A model generated the notes under the pieces. That model saw only the letters and a list, made by a program, of their open reading frames with translations, did not search any database and was not told the DNA's origin. Made by a program: the position numbers and the translations under genes. A stretch of DNA of 64,000 nucleotides, from positions 1 to 64,000 of the forward strand of contig NZ_VOHK01000004.1 of NCBI RefSeq assembly GCF_007859325.1. Reading direction: 5' to 3'. The DNA comes from Luteimonas marina. GTDB taxonomy: Bacteria; Pseudomonadota; Gammaproteobacteria; Xanthomonadales; Xanthomonadaceae. Shown piece after piece: positions 29,950 to 37,711 of this stretch. Within the stretch, counting starts at the first letter, position 1. Every line of letters begins with the position of its first letter.

Positions 29950-30594
29950 ATGGCAAGCTCGTTGACCGACCAGTTGTTCGAACAGCTCAGCGGTGCGCCG
30001 CTGCAGCAGATTTCCAGCCAGCTCGGCGTCGGCCAGGCGCAGGCCGCGGGCGCGGTCAGCGCCGCGCTGCCGCTGCTGCTGGGCGCGCTGGGCAGGAACG
30101 CCAGCCAGCCGCAGGGCGCGCAGGCGCTGTTCGGCGCGCTGCAGAACGATTTCGCCGGCGCCGACCTCGGCAACATCCTTGGCGCGGTGCTCGGCGGCGG
30201 CGGCGGCGCGTCGTCGCGCCAGACCAACGGTGCCGGCATCCTCGGCCACGTCTTCGGCGGCCAGCAGCCGCGCGCCGAGGCCAGCCTCGGCCAGGCCACG
30301 GGCCTGGGCAGCGACAAGGCCGGCCAGCTGATGAAGATCCTGGCGCCGATCGTGCTCGCGTTCCTGGCCAAGCAGATGTTCCAGAACAAGGGCGCCGGGG
30401 CGCCGGCGCAGCAGCAGGATCCAACCGCGCAGCTGCTCGGCTCGATCCTCGGCCGGGAGCAGCAGCAGGTGCGCCAGCAGGGCGGCATCGGCGGCGGCCT
30501 GCTCGGGGCGGTGCTGGACCAGGACGGCGATGGCCAGCTCGGCCTCGGCGACATCCTGAAGATCGGCGGCGGGCTGCTCGGGGGCAAGCGCTGA
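29950..30594 (+). CDS. DUF937-family protein
   Basis: The 214-residue protein matches the DUF937 family: SLTDQLFEQLSGAPLQQISSQLG, AAGAVSAALPLLLGALGRN, GLGSDKAGQLMKILAPIVLAFL and a C-terminal Gly-rich DGDGQLGLGDILKIGGGLLGG. No enzymatic motif is visible; the family is uncharacterised. ATG 29950 is preceded by AAGGGA. It starts 36 bases after the AAA+/RF2-like fusion on the same strand, so the two are probably co-transcribed. Confidence 0.85.
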   Translation: MASSLTDQLFEQLSGAPLQQISSQLGVGQAQAAGAVSAALPLLLGALGRNASQPQGAQALFGALQNDFAGADLGNILGAVLGGGGGASSRQTNGAGILGHVFGGQQPRAEASLGQATGLGSDKAGQLMKILAPIVLAFLAKQMFQNKGAGAPAQQQDPTAQLLGSILGREQQQVRQQGGIGGGLLGAVLDQDGDGQLGLGDILKIGGGLLGGKR

Positions 30595-30620
30595 AGCAAT
30601 CCCGCTAGCCGCGCACCGAC

Positions 30621-31829
30621 TTGTCCGACACCGGCAGGAACACCATCGGCGGTGACCACGACGTCGTGGTCATCGGCGCAGGCGCCGCGGGCCTGATGTG
30701 CGCGATCGCCGCCGGCGCGCGCGGGCGCCGCGTGCGGGTGCTCGACCACGCCAACAAGGTCGGCAAGAAGATCCTGATGTCCGGCGGCGGGCGCTGCAAC
30801 TTCACCAATACCGGCACCACGCCCGCGCAGTACCTGTCGGCGAACCCGCACTTCTGCAAGTCGGCGCTGGCCCGCTACACGCCGGCGGACTTCATCGCGA
30901 TGGTCGAGGCGCATCGCATCGCCTGGCACGAAAAGGAACTCGGCCAGCTGTTCTGCGACGACTCCGCGAAGCAGATCGTGCGCATGCTGCTCGACGAAAC
31001 CGCCGCGGTCGGCGCCGGCGTGCACACCCATTGCAGCATTGAAACGGTCGAACGCCTCGACGGCGGCGGCTTCCGCCTGCGCACCGGCCTCGGCACGATC
31101 GAATGCGCATCGCTGGTGGTCGCCACCGGCGGGCTGTCGATCCCGAGCATGGGCGCGTCCGGCTTCGGCTACGCGCTTGCGCGGCAGTTCGGACACGCGG
31201 TGCTGGCCACGCGCGCGGGGCTGGTGCCGCTGACCCTGAGCGGCAAGCACCAGGCGCGCCTGCAGGACCTGTCCGGCGTCGCCTTCGAGGTCGAGGCCCG
31301 CTGCAACGGCGCGGGTTTCCGCAATCGCATGCTCGTCACCCACCGCGGCATCAGCGGCCCGGCGATCCTGCAGGTCTCCTCCTACTGGCAGCCCGGCGAC
31401 GACCTGCGGCTGGATCTGCTGCCCGACCGCGACATCCCGTCGTGGCTGGCGGTGCAGCAGCGCGAGCGCGGCGCGACCGAACTGCGCACCGTGCTGTCCG
31501 AGGCCCTGCCGCGACGCTTCGCACAGCGCCTGTGCGAGGTCTGGCTGCCGAGCCGGCCGCTGCGGCAGTACACGCCCGCACAGCTGCAACAGGTCGCCGA
31601 TACGCTGCAGTCCTGGCCGCTGGTGGCCAGCGGCACCGAGGGCTACCGCACCGCGGAAGTCACGCTCGGCGGCGTCGACACCCACGAACTCTCGTCCAGC
31701 ACGATGATGTCCAGACGCGTCCCGGGCCTGTACTTCATCGGCGAGGTGGTCGACGTCACCGGCTGGCTCGGCGGCTACAACTTCCAGTGGGCCTGGGCGT
31801 CGGGGCATGCCGCCGGGGAGGTCGCGTGA
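30621..31829 (+). CDS. BaiN/YhiN-type NAD(P)/FAD-dependent oxidoreductase
   Basis: The 402-residue flavoprotein belongs to the HI0933/YhiN family: DVVVIGAGAAGLMCAIAAGARG (FAD Rossmann loop), KVGKKILMSGGGRCNFTN, VVATGGLSIPSMGASGFGYALA, MLVTHRGISGPAILQ and the C-terminal GEVVDVTGWLGGYNFQWAWASGHAAG. The exact substrate of this family is unsettled. The start is TTG at 30621; an in-frame stop lies 15 bases upstream and no ATG/GTG fits before the FAD loop. No ribosome-binding site is visible, so translation may be weak or coupled to the DUF937 gene, which ends 26 bases upstream. Confidence 0.93.
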   Translation: MSDTGRNTIGGDHDVVVIGAGAAGLMCAIAAGARGRRVRVLDHANKVGKKILMSGGGRCNFTNTGTTPAQYLSANPHFCKSALARYTPADFIAMVEAHRIAWHEKELGQLFCDDSAKQIVRMLLDETAAVGAGVHTHCSIETVERLDGGGFRLRTGLGTIECASLVVATGGLSIPSMGASGFGYALARQFGHAVLATRAGLVPLTLSGKHQARLQDLSGVAFEVEARCNGAGFRNRMLVTHRGISGPAILQVSSYWQPGDDLRLDLLPDRDIPSWLAVQQRERGATELRTVLSEALPRRFAQRLCEVWLPSRPLRQYTPAQLQQVADTLQSWPLVASGTEGYRTAEVTLGGVDTHELSSSTMMSRRVPGLYFIGEVVDVTGWLGGYNFQWAWASGHAAGEVA

Positions 31830-31884
31830 CCTCGGCCGCGCCGTTCCCTATGGCCGCCTCGACCGTCGGTACGCAGCATAATCG

Positions 31885-31921
31885 ATAGTTTTTATCTATT
31901 TCACCAAATATTTAATTCGAT
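31885..31921 (+). promoter_or_regulatory. OxyR-type binding site upstream of catalase gene
   Basis: Four tetranucleotides, ATAG (31885), CTAT (31896), AATA (31907) and CGAT (31918), are separated by exactly seven bases each. This is the ATAG-N7-CTAT-N7-ATAG-N7-CTAT pattern of OxyR tetramer sites with two one-base deviations. It lies in an AT-rich patch about 70 bases before the catalase start, with a possible TTTCAC-N18-TATGGT promoter following. Peroxide induction of the catalase gene is inferred. Confidence 0.72.
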
Positions 31922-31993
31922 TTCACCTATCGACATCCACCGCGTATGGTGGCCAGAGCAACGTCCACCCGCCCAGCCCCAGGAGCGCCCGCC

Positions 31994-33502
31994 ATGAGCA
32001 AGCCATCCGACAGCGAGAAGAAGTGCCCCGTCACCCACCTGACCACCGACTTCGGTGCGCCGGTGCCGGACAACCAGAACAGCCTCACCGCCGGCCCGCG
32101 CGGCCCGCTGCTGGCCCAGGACGTCTGGCTGCACGAGAAGCTCGGCAACTTCGTGCGCGAGGTGATCCCCGAGCGCCGCATGCACGCCAAGGGCTCGGGC
32201 GCCTTCGGCACCTTCACCGTCACCCACGACATCACCAAGTACACGCGCGCCGCGATCTTCTCCAAGGTCGGCAAGCAGACCGAGATGTTCGCCCGCTTCA
32301 CCACCGTGGCCGGCGAGCGCGGCGCGGCCGACGCCGAGCGCGACATCCGCGGCTTCGCGCTGAAGTTCTACACCGAGGAAGGCAACTGGGACATGGTCGG
32401 CAACAACACGCCGGTCTTCTTCATCCGCGACCCGCGCAAGTTCCCCGACCTCAACAAGGCGGTCAAGCGCGACCCGCGCACCAACCTGCGCTCGGCCACC
32501 AACAACTGGGACTGGTGGACGCTGCTGCCCGAGGCCCTGCATCAGGTCACCATCGTGATGAGCGACCGCGGCATTCCGAAGTCCTACCGCCACATGCACG
32601 GCTTCGGCTCGCACACCTACAGCTTCTGGAACGAGGCCGGCGAGCGCTACTGGGTGAAGTTCCACTTCCGCACCCAGCAGGGCATCGAGAACCTGAGCGA
32701 CGCCGAAGCGGCCGAAGCCGTCGGCAATGACCGCGAGACCCACCAGCGCGACCTGTACGACGCGATCGAGCGCGGCGACTTCCCGAAGTGGAAGATGTAC
32801 GTGCAGATCATGCCCGAGACCGACGCGGAGAAGGTGCCCTACCACCCCTTCGACCTGACCAAGGTGTGGCCGAAGGGCGACTACCCGCTGATCGAGGTGG
32901 GCGAGTTCGAGCTCAACAAGAATCCCGAGAACTTCTTCGCCGACGTCGAGCAGAGCGCCTTCGCGCCGAGCAACCTGGTGCCGGGCATCGGCGCCTCGCC
33001 GGACAAGATGCTGCAGTCGCGCCTGTTCAACTACGCCGACGCGCAGCGCTACCGCCTGGGCACCAACTACCAGCAGATCCCGGTGAACAAGGCACGCTGC
33101 CCGGTCAACAGCAACCACCGCGACGGCATCGGCCGCGTCGACGGCAACTACGGCAGCCTGCCCCACTACGAGCCCAACAGCTTCAACCAGTGGCAGGAGC
33201 AGCCACAGTTCCGCGAGCCGCCGCTGAAGATCACCGGCGACGCCGACTGGTGGAACTTCCGCGACAACGACGACAACTACTACAAGCAACCCGGCGACCT
33301 GTTCCGCCTGATGGCCCCTGACAAGCAGCAGTTGCTGTTCGACAACACCGCCCGCGCCATGGGCGATGCGCCGGACTTCATCAAGCGTCGCCACGTCGAG
33401 AACTGCACCAAGGCCGACCCGGCCTACGGCGCGGGCGTGGAGGCGGCGCTGCGCAAGCTGGGCGCGTTCGCCGGCGAAGACTCGCCCAACAGCCTCGCCT
33501 GA
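31994..33502 (+). CDS. Monofunctional heme catalase (small-subunit type)
   Basis: The 502-residue protein has the catalase active-site block [20 protein letters not shown] (essential His), the Asn in FFIRDP/GNNTPVF, and the proximal heme ligand region [15 protein letters not shown] with its Tyr. At this length it is a clade 3, NADPH-binding-type enzyme, lacking the extra C-terminal domain of large catalases. It breaks hydrogen peroxide into water and oxygen in the cytosol. ATG 31994 has CAGGAG upstream. An OxyR-like site precedes it and a strong terminator follows. Confidence 0.97.
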   Translation: MSKPSDSEKKCPVTHLTTDFGAPVPDNQNSLTAGPRGPLLAQDVWLHEKLGNFVREVIPERRMHAKGSGAFGTFTVTHDITKYTRAAIFSKVGKQTEMFARFTTVAGERGAADAERDIRGFALKFYTEEGNWDMVGNNTPVFFIRDPRKFPDLNKAVKRDPRTNLRSATNNWDWWTLLPEALHQVTIVMSDRGIPKSYRHMHGFGSHTYSFWNEAGERYWVKFHFRTQQGIENLSDAEAAEAVGNDRETHQRDLYDAIERGDFPKWKMYVQIMPETDAEKVPYHPFDLTKVWPKGDYPLIEVGEFELNKNPENFFADVEQSAFAPSNLVPGIGASPDKMLQSRLFNYADAQRYRLGTNYQQIPVNKARCPVNSNHRDGIGRVDGNYGSLPHYEPNSFNQWQEQPQFREPPLKITGDADWWNFRDNDDNYYKQPGDLFRLMAPDKQQLLFDNTARAMGDAPDFIKRRHVENCTKADPAYGAGVEAALRKLGAFAGEDSPNSLA

Positions 33503-33572
33503 TCGACCCATCCCCTTGGGGGAAGATGCCGGAAGGACAGATGGGGCTGGTCTTGCGTCAGCCCCATTCAAG

Positions 33573-33602
33573 ACGCCGTCGCAGCCTTGCGACGGCGTTT
33601 TG
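33573..33602 (+). terminator. Rho-independent terminator of the catalase gene
   Basis: A perfect 11-bp stem ACGCCGTCGCA / TGCGACGGCGT with loop GCCT is followed by TTTTGG. A second hairpin (ATGGGGCTG / CAGCCCCAT, 33541-33568) lies just upstream. Confidence 0.88.
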
Positions 33603-33680
33603 GTGAAAGGATTGGCGAGATTGCCACCCTCCCCCGCTTCACGGGTACTTTCCCCGGCTTGCGGGGGGAAGGAGCGCGGG

Positions 33681-34091
33681 TCAGGTTGCGTCGATGTCGC
33701 CCAGCGCGCGGATCAGCCTGCGCGCCCGCTTGTCCGGCTTCGTGTCCGGGGCGCGGTAGCCGTTGCGCTGCGCGCGGGCCAGTTCGCGCGCCGCCTCGCG
33801 CGCGGCGCGCGAGGCCTCCGGTTCGGCGTACAGCGCCTGCGCGACCGGCGCCGGCCCGCGCACGTCCGCCAGCCCCAGCACCTCGATGGCGAACACCTCG
33901 CCCGAACGCTCGATGCGCAGCGCATCGCCCACGCGCACCGCACGCGAGGCCTTGGCGCGCTGGCCGCCAACTTCGACCTTGCCGGTCTCGATGGCCTGCT
34001 TCGCCAGGGCGCGGGTCCGGTAGAAGCGCGCCGCCCACAACCACAGGTCGAGCCGGACGGTGCGCGCGGCGGCGTCATGCGGGATATTCAC
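33681..34091 (-). CDS. hslR: S4-domain RNA-binding heat-shock protein Hsp15-like
   Basis: The 136-residue protein has an N-terminal S4 domain (TVRLDLWLWAARFYRTRALAKQAIETGKVEVGG) and an Arg/Ala-rich C-terminal helix, as in Hsp15, which binds stalled 50S subunits carrying nascent chains. The best start is GTG 34091 (VNIPHDAAARTVRLDLW); no ATG fits. It is convergent with the catalase gene, with its own repeat-rich upstream region. Confidence 0.9.
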   Translation of the reverse strand: MNIPHDAAARTVRLDLWLWAARFYRTRALAKQAIETGKVEVGGQRAKASRAVRVGDALRIERSGEVFAIEVLGLADVRGPAPVAQALYAEPEASRAAREAARELARAQRNGYRAPDTKPDKRARRLIRALGDIDAT

Positions 34092-34200
34092 GGCGATGGA
34101 TTGTAACGGGCCGCGTGAAGGGCCATGGCGAAGGCGCAGCGAGATCCGGGAACCGGACGCAGCAAGACATGAGGCGCGGAAAGACAGGAGCAACGGTCTG

Positions 34201-34280
34201 TCATTCCGAGCGCAGCGAGGAATCTGCCTCCGAAAACGTGGGAAACGGCAGAAGCAGATTCCTCACTGCGCTCGGAATGA
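34201..34280. repeat. REP-like palindrome between hslR and rplS
   Basis: TCATTCCGAGCGCAGCGAGG at the left end is inverted as CCTCACTGCGCTCGGAATGA at the right end; arms are about 27 bp around a ~26-base loop. It belongs to the same family as the elements at 10442, 52805 and 61331. Confidence 0.9.
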
Positions 34281-34330
34281 CCAGTCGTTTGAGGCTTGAA
34301 ACGCCAGTCGCACGACCGCCCCGGCGCCAC

Positions 34331-34361
34331 AAACGCAAACGGCCGCCCTGCGGCGGCCGTT
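34331..34361 (-). terminator. Terminator of the rpsP-rimM-trmD-rplS operon
   Basis: On the minus strand a 10-bp stem AACGGCCGCC / GGCGGCCGTT with loop GCAG is followed by TGCGTTTGT. It starts 25 bases after the rplS stop. The T-run is interrupted, so the strength is uncertain. Confidence 0.75.
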
Positions 34362-34385
34362 GCGGATCGGAAGCGAAGCGCCCGC

Positions 34386-34802
34386 TTATTCGGCGGCTTC
34401 GGCGGCAGCCGCCGCGGCGGCCTTGGCCTTGGCGTGGGCCGACAGGTCTTCCTTGATGCGGGCCTTCTTGCCTTCCAGGCCGCGCAGGTAGTACAGCTTG
34501 CCGGCGCGGACCTTGCCGCGGCGCTTCACCTCGACCGAGTCGATCGTGGCGCTGTGGGTCTGGAACACGCGCTCGACGCCATAGCCGTGCGAGATCTTGC
34601 GCACGGTGAAGGCGGAGTTGAGGCCGGCGTTCTTCTTGCCGATGACCACGCCCTCGTAGGCCTGGACGCGCTCGCGGTTGCCTTCCTTGACCTTGACGTT
34701 GACGACGACGGTGTCGCCGGGGCCGAAGTCGGGAAGCTTGCGCTGCGCCTGTTCGGTCTCGAACTGCTGCAGCAGGGTGTTCAGGGACGGCTTGGTGGTC
34801 AT
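34386..34802 (-). CDS. rplS: 50S ribosomal protein L19
   Basis: The 138-residue L19 contains [56 protein letters not shown] and [20 protein letters not shown], with a variable Ala/Lys/Glu tail. It sits at the 30S-50S interface. It is last in the S16 operon, but a TATAAT box (34903-34908, minus strand) and a ~100-base leader with a hairpin suggest it also has its own promoter. Confidence 0.98.
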   Translation of the reverse strand: MTTKPSLNTLLQQFETEQAQRKLPDFGPGDTVVVNVKVKEGNRERVQAYEGVVIGKKNAGLNSAFTVRKISHGYGVERVFQTHSATIDSVEVKRRGKVRAGKLYYLRGLEGKKARIKEDLSAHAKAKAAAAAAAEAAE

Positions 34803-34902
34803 GGCGGTATCTCGATGGAGCCTGTTGGATTAGTTGTAGGCGTGGTGCACGCGGACGCACGCTCTTGGCACTGCCTGCCTGCCAGTGGCAGGTCAGCCGC
34901 GC

Positions 34903-34908
34903 ATTATA
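34903..34908 (-). promoter_or_regulatory. -10 box of a probable rplS promoter
   Basis: On the minus strand TATAAT occurs in the trmD-rplS gap, 101 bases before the rplS start. The -35 region is GC-rich and poor. The leader carries an inverted repeat around TGCCACTGGCAGGCAGGCAG. Confidence 0.55.
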
Positions 34909-34937
34909 GCCGGAAAATCCGGCCCGGGGGCCAGGAT

Positions 34938-35690
34938 TCAGCCCTCTCCCGGAGGGTCGTCCCCGGCCTGTCCGTCCAGCCAGTCCCGCTCGGCGGCCGT
35001 CAGCCCGGCCCCGGCCAGCAGGTCCGGGCGCCGCTGGCGGGTGCGCAGCAGCGACTGGCGCCGGCGCCAGCGGGCGATTTCGGCGTGGTTGCCCGACAGC
35101 AGCACCTCCGGGACGGCCCCCAGTGCGTGCTCCACCGGCCTGGTGTAGTGCGGGCAATCCAGCAGGCCGTCGGCCTCGAAGCTGTCCTGGACGGCAGATT
35201 CGGCGTCGTTCAGGGCGCCCTCCTGCAGCCGGGCGACGGCGTCCACGACCACCGCCGCGGCCAGCTCGCCACCCGACAGCACGTAGTCGCCGATCGACAG
35301 TTCCTCGTCGACCTCGGCCGCGACCAGCCGCTCGTCGACGCCCTCGTAGCGGCCGCAGAGCAGGATGATCCGCTCGCGCGTCGCCAGCTCGCGGACGACG
35401 GTCTGGGTCAGCGGGCGGCCCTGCGGGCTGAGGTAGACGACCTTCGCCGGCGCCGGATCGGCGGCGCGCGCAGCGCGGATCGCCGCGCGCAGCGGATCGA
35501 TCAGCATCACCATGCCCGGCCCGCCGCCGAACGGACGGTCGTCGACCCGCCGGTAGTTGCCCTCGGCATGGTCGCGCGGGTTCCAGCCGTGGATCGACAG
35601 CAGCCCCCGCTCCTGCGCGCGCCCGACCACGCCGAAGCCGGCGCACTGGGCGACGAATTCGGGAAACAGGCTGATGAGGTCGATGCGCAT
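34938..35690 (-). CDS. trmD: tRNA (guanine37-N1)-methyltransferase
   Basis: The 250-residue SPOUT enzyme begins [12 protein letters not shown] and has [64 protein letters not shown] and PHYTRP. These form the trefoil knot that binds SAM to methylate G37 of several tRNAs and prevent frameshifting. The ATG at 35690 fits the family. The bases immediately upstream are a 9-bp repeat array with no recognisable ribosome-binding site, which may keep TrmD output low relative to the ribosomal proteins of the operon. Confidence 0.98.
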   Translation of the reverse strand: MRIDLISLFPEFVAQCAGFGVVGRAQERGLLSIHGWNPRDHAEGNYRRVDDRPFGGGPGMVMLIDPLRAAIRAARAADPAPAKVVYLSPQGRPLTQTVVRELATRERIILLCGRYEGVDERLVAAEVDEELSIGDYVLSGGELAAAVVVDAVARLQEGALNDAESAVQDSFEADGLLDCPHYTRPVEHALGAVPEVLLSGNHAEIARWRRRQSLLRTRQRRPDLLAGAGLTAAERDWLDGQAGDDPPGEG

Positions 35691-35779
35691 GGGGTGATTC
35701 GTGATTCGTGATTCGTGATTCGTGATTGGAGGTCGCTGCTTTTCCAATCACGAATCACCAATCACCAATCACGGCTCCA
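35691..35779. repeat. 9-bp repeat array forming a hairpin between rimM and trmD
   Basis: GTGATTCGT-type 9-mers run from 35694 to 35729 and recur inverted at 35744-35773 (AATCACGAATCACC). The whole rimM-trmD gap is this element. It ends one to three bases from the trmD start codon. Confidence 0.85.
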
Positions 35780-36292
35780 TCAGAAGTCCGCGTCCCAATC
35801 CACGGTGATGCAGCCGGCGTCGAAATCGACCGACACGATGTAGTCGGGCTCGAGGAAGGGCACCATCCGCTCGCGATCGCCGCGCGCCACCAGCACGTCG
35901 TTGGCGCCGGTGGAAAACAGGTGCGATACGGTGCCGAAGTCCGCGCCCACGGTGTTCACCACGCGCAGGCCTTCGAGGTCGACCCAGTAGTACTGGCCCG
36001 GTTTCGGCGGCGGCAGCGCGGAACGCGGCACGTGGATCTCGCCGCCTTTCAGCGCTTCCGCGGCGTCGCGGTCCTCGACGCCCGGCAGGCGCATCACGAT
36101 GCCCTTGGCGGTGCTGCGCCCGCGCCCGCCCTCGAGCTCGCGCTCGACGCCCTGCGCGGTGCGCAGCGTCCACGGCCGGTAGCGGAAGATCGCCTCCGGC
36201 GGGTCGCTGAAGGATTCGAGCTTGAGTTCGCCGCGCACGCCGAACGCGCCGTGGATCCTGCCCATCAGGATGCGGCGCGTCGGGTCGTTCAT
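35780..36292 (-). CDS. rimM: 16S rRNA processing factor RimM
   Basis: The 170-residue protein has the N-terminal RimM barrel ([30 protein letters not shown]) and the C-terminal PRC-barrel ([45 protein letters not shown]). It helps assemble the 30S head around S19. It lies 34 bases after rpsP in the operon; ATG 36292 fits the family. Confidence 0.97.
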   Translation of the reverse strand: MNDPTRRILMGRIHGAFGVRGELKLESFSDPPEAIFRYRPWTLRTAQGVERELEGGRGRSTAKGIVMRLPGVEDRDAAEALKGGEIHVPRSALPPPKPGQYYWVDLEGLRVVNTVGADFGTVSHLFSTGANDVLVARGDRERMVPFLEPDYIVSVDFDAGCITVDWDADF

Positions 36293-36326
36293 GGCTGCGT
36301 TGGCCGCGCGGTCGCGCGGCCGGGCG

Positions 36327-36587
36327 TCAGGCGGCCGGGGCGGCGGCCTTGGCCGCTTCGCGGTACAGGTTGCGGACCTTGTCGGTCAGCTGCGCGCCCT
36401 TCGAGACCCAGTGGTCGACGCGGGCGGTATCCAGCACCACGCGCTGCTCGGCGCCTTGCGCGACCGGGTTGTAGTAACCCACGCGCTCGATGTTGCGGCC
36501 GTCGCGCGCGCTGCGCGAGTCGGTGACGATGATGTGGTAGAAGGGGCGCTTCTTCGCGCCGCCGCGGGTGAGGCGGATCTTGACCAT
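36327..36587 (-). CDS. rpsP: 30S ribosomal protein S16
   Basis: The 86-residue protein begins [41 protein letters not shown] in the classic S16 pattern, with [18 protein letters not shown] near the end. It is the first gene of rpsP-rimM-trmD-rplS, with a promoter at 36638-36666. Confidence 0.98.
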   Translation of the reverse strand: MVKIRLTRGGAKKRPFYHIIVTDSRSARDGRNIERVGYYNPVAQGAEQRVVLDTARVDHWVSKGAQLTDKVRNLYREAAKAAAPAA

Positions 36588-36637
36588 GGTGCGTTCTCGG
36601 TGTTGCCCAGTCGCCAGGATGGCGAGGTAAGCCGGCT

Positions 36638-36666
36638 ATTGTAAGCCATTGACCGGCCACGAGGAA
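36638..36666 (-). promoter_or_regulatory. Probable sigma-70 promoter of the rpsP operon
   Basis: On the minus strand TTCCTC (36661-36666) and TACAAT (36638-36643) are separated by 17 bases. The -10 lies about 50 bases before the rpsP ATG. Confidence 0.6.
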
Positions 36667-36670
36667 CCCC

Positions 36671-36734
36671 GTGGGAGCGCGCTTGCGCGCGATCGGGATT
36701 CCCGGATCCCTGTCGCGGCCAAGGCCGCTCCCAC
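36671..36734. repeat. REP-like palindrome (GTGGGAGCG family)
   Basis: The outer arms GTGGGAGCG and CGCTCCCAC enclose CGCGATCGGGATTCCCGG-type sequence. The same family occurs at 50552-50619. Confidence 0.85.
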
Positions 36735-36738
36735 GAGG

Positions 36739-37545
36739 TCAGGCGCTAGCCAGCGGCTGCCAGCGGTGCGCGGCCAGCGCGGCCGCCAGACGCTCCATCA
36801 GGGCCGGATCAGGGCGCAGCGCCGTCTCGTCGATGCCCGAGATCGGCCAGATGCCGGTGGCATTGGCCGCGAACGCCGCCTTGAGGCCAGCCAGCGCCCG
36901 CGCCTCGACCGGCAGGTGCCGCTGCGCGACGCCGACCTCGGCCAGCCCGGCCTGCAGCAGCCGCTCCTGCGTGCCCCGCAGCGCCTCGGCCTGCGGCCAG
37001 ACGACCTGCTGGCCGTCCCAGAAGCCGATGTTCCAGAGCGAGCCCTCGCTGATCCGGCCCCTGGCGTCGACGAACAGGGCGTCGTCGAAGCCGTCGCGGC
37101 GCGCCTGCCGCCGGTGCTGGAACAGCGGGAAGGTGCCGACGTGCTTCACCAGCGGCAGCGCGCGCTGGAAGGGACAGGTCTTGACCCAGGCCGGCTTGGG
37201 ATCGGCCTCGCGCGGCGGGGTCGACGAAACCAGCACATCGACCGGCTGCGGGCGTTCGGGATGGGCATGATCGAACGCGCGCGAGTAGACGGTGACGCGC
37301 ACGCTGGCGTCATCGACGCCTTCGCCATCGAGCGCGGCGAGGATGGCGGCGCGGATGCGCGCATCGTCCAGCGTCGTGTCGAACAGCTCGCGGGTTCCCG
37401 ACTTCAACCGGTGCAGGTGCAGGTCGAGACCGCGCACCGCGCGCCCGCGCACCTGCATCGAGGTGAAGTGGCCGTAATTGGCCAGCGCCAGCGCGCGCAG
37501 GTCGTCGGCGGTGGCGGGCTGGCCGTCGAGGTAGGCGGAGCTCAC
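36739..37545 (-). CDS. Fold-IV PLP enzyme, aminodeoxychorismate lyase-like
   Basis: The 268-residue class IV aminotransferase-fold protein has the PLP lysine in LVKHVGTFPLFQHRR, the acidic/cofactor segment DDALFVDARGRISEGSLWNIGFW and the C-terminal GIWPISGIDE. Family members are aminodeoxychorismate lyase (PabC, p-aminobenzoate for folate), D-amino acid and branched-chain aminotransferases. The best guess is a PabC-like lyase, but the sequence is divergent. The start is GTG 37545 with no obvious ribosome-binding site. It sits between ffh and rpsP on the same strand, an extra gene in that neighbourhood. Confidence 0.78.
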   Translation of the reverse strand: MSSAYLDGQPATADDLRALALANYGHFTSMQVRGRAVRGLDLHLHRLKSGTRELFDTTLDDARIRAAILAALDGEGVDDASVRVTVYSRAFDHAHPERPQPVDVLVSSTPPREADPKPAWVKTCPFQRALPLVKHVGTFPLFQHRRQARRDGFDDALFVDARGRISEGSLWNIGFWDGQQVVWPQAEALRGTQERLLQAGLAEVGVAQRHLPVEARALAGLKAAFAANATGIWPISGIDETALRPDPALMERLAAALAAHRWQPLASA

Positions 37546-37590
37546 TGGCGCAATCCGTGGTTGTCATCATCCCCGGACGCATCCCCTGCC

Positions 37591-37666
37591 GTCATTCCAG
37601 CGAAAGCTGGAATCCAGTTTCGCTTCGCGTAAAAGCCAAATGGATTCCAGCTTTCGCTGGAATGAC
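37591..37666. repeat. REP-like palindrome (GTCATTCCAGCGAAAGCTGG family)
   Basis: GTCATTCCAGCGAAAGCTGG at the left end pairs with CCAGCTTTCGCTGGAATGAC at the right end; each arm also contains the short palindrome CCAGCGAAAGCTGG. Confidence 0.92.
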
Positions 37667-37711
37667 GAGTGGGGGAACTGCTGGAACGGCGGGGGGAGGA
37701 TCGACGACGAC

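Noticed and set aside
34060-34299. Small protein encoded across the REP element near hslR
   Set aside because: The frame is created by the palindrome itself (RAQRGI-like residues recur wherever this repeat occurs) and lacks translation signals.
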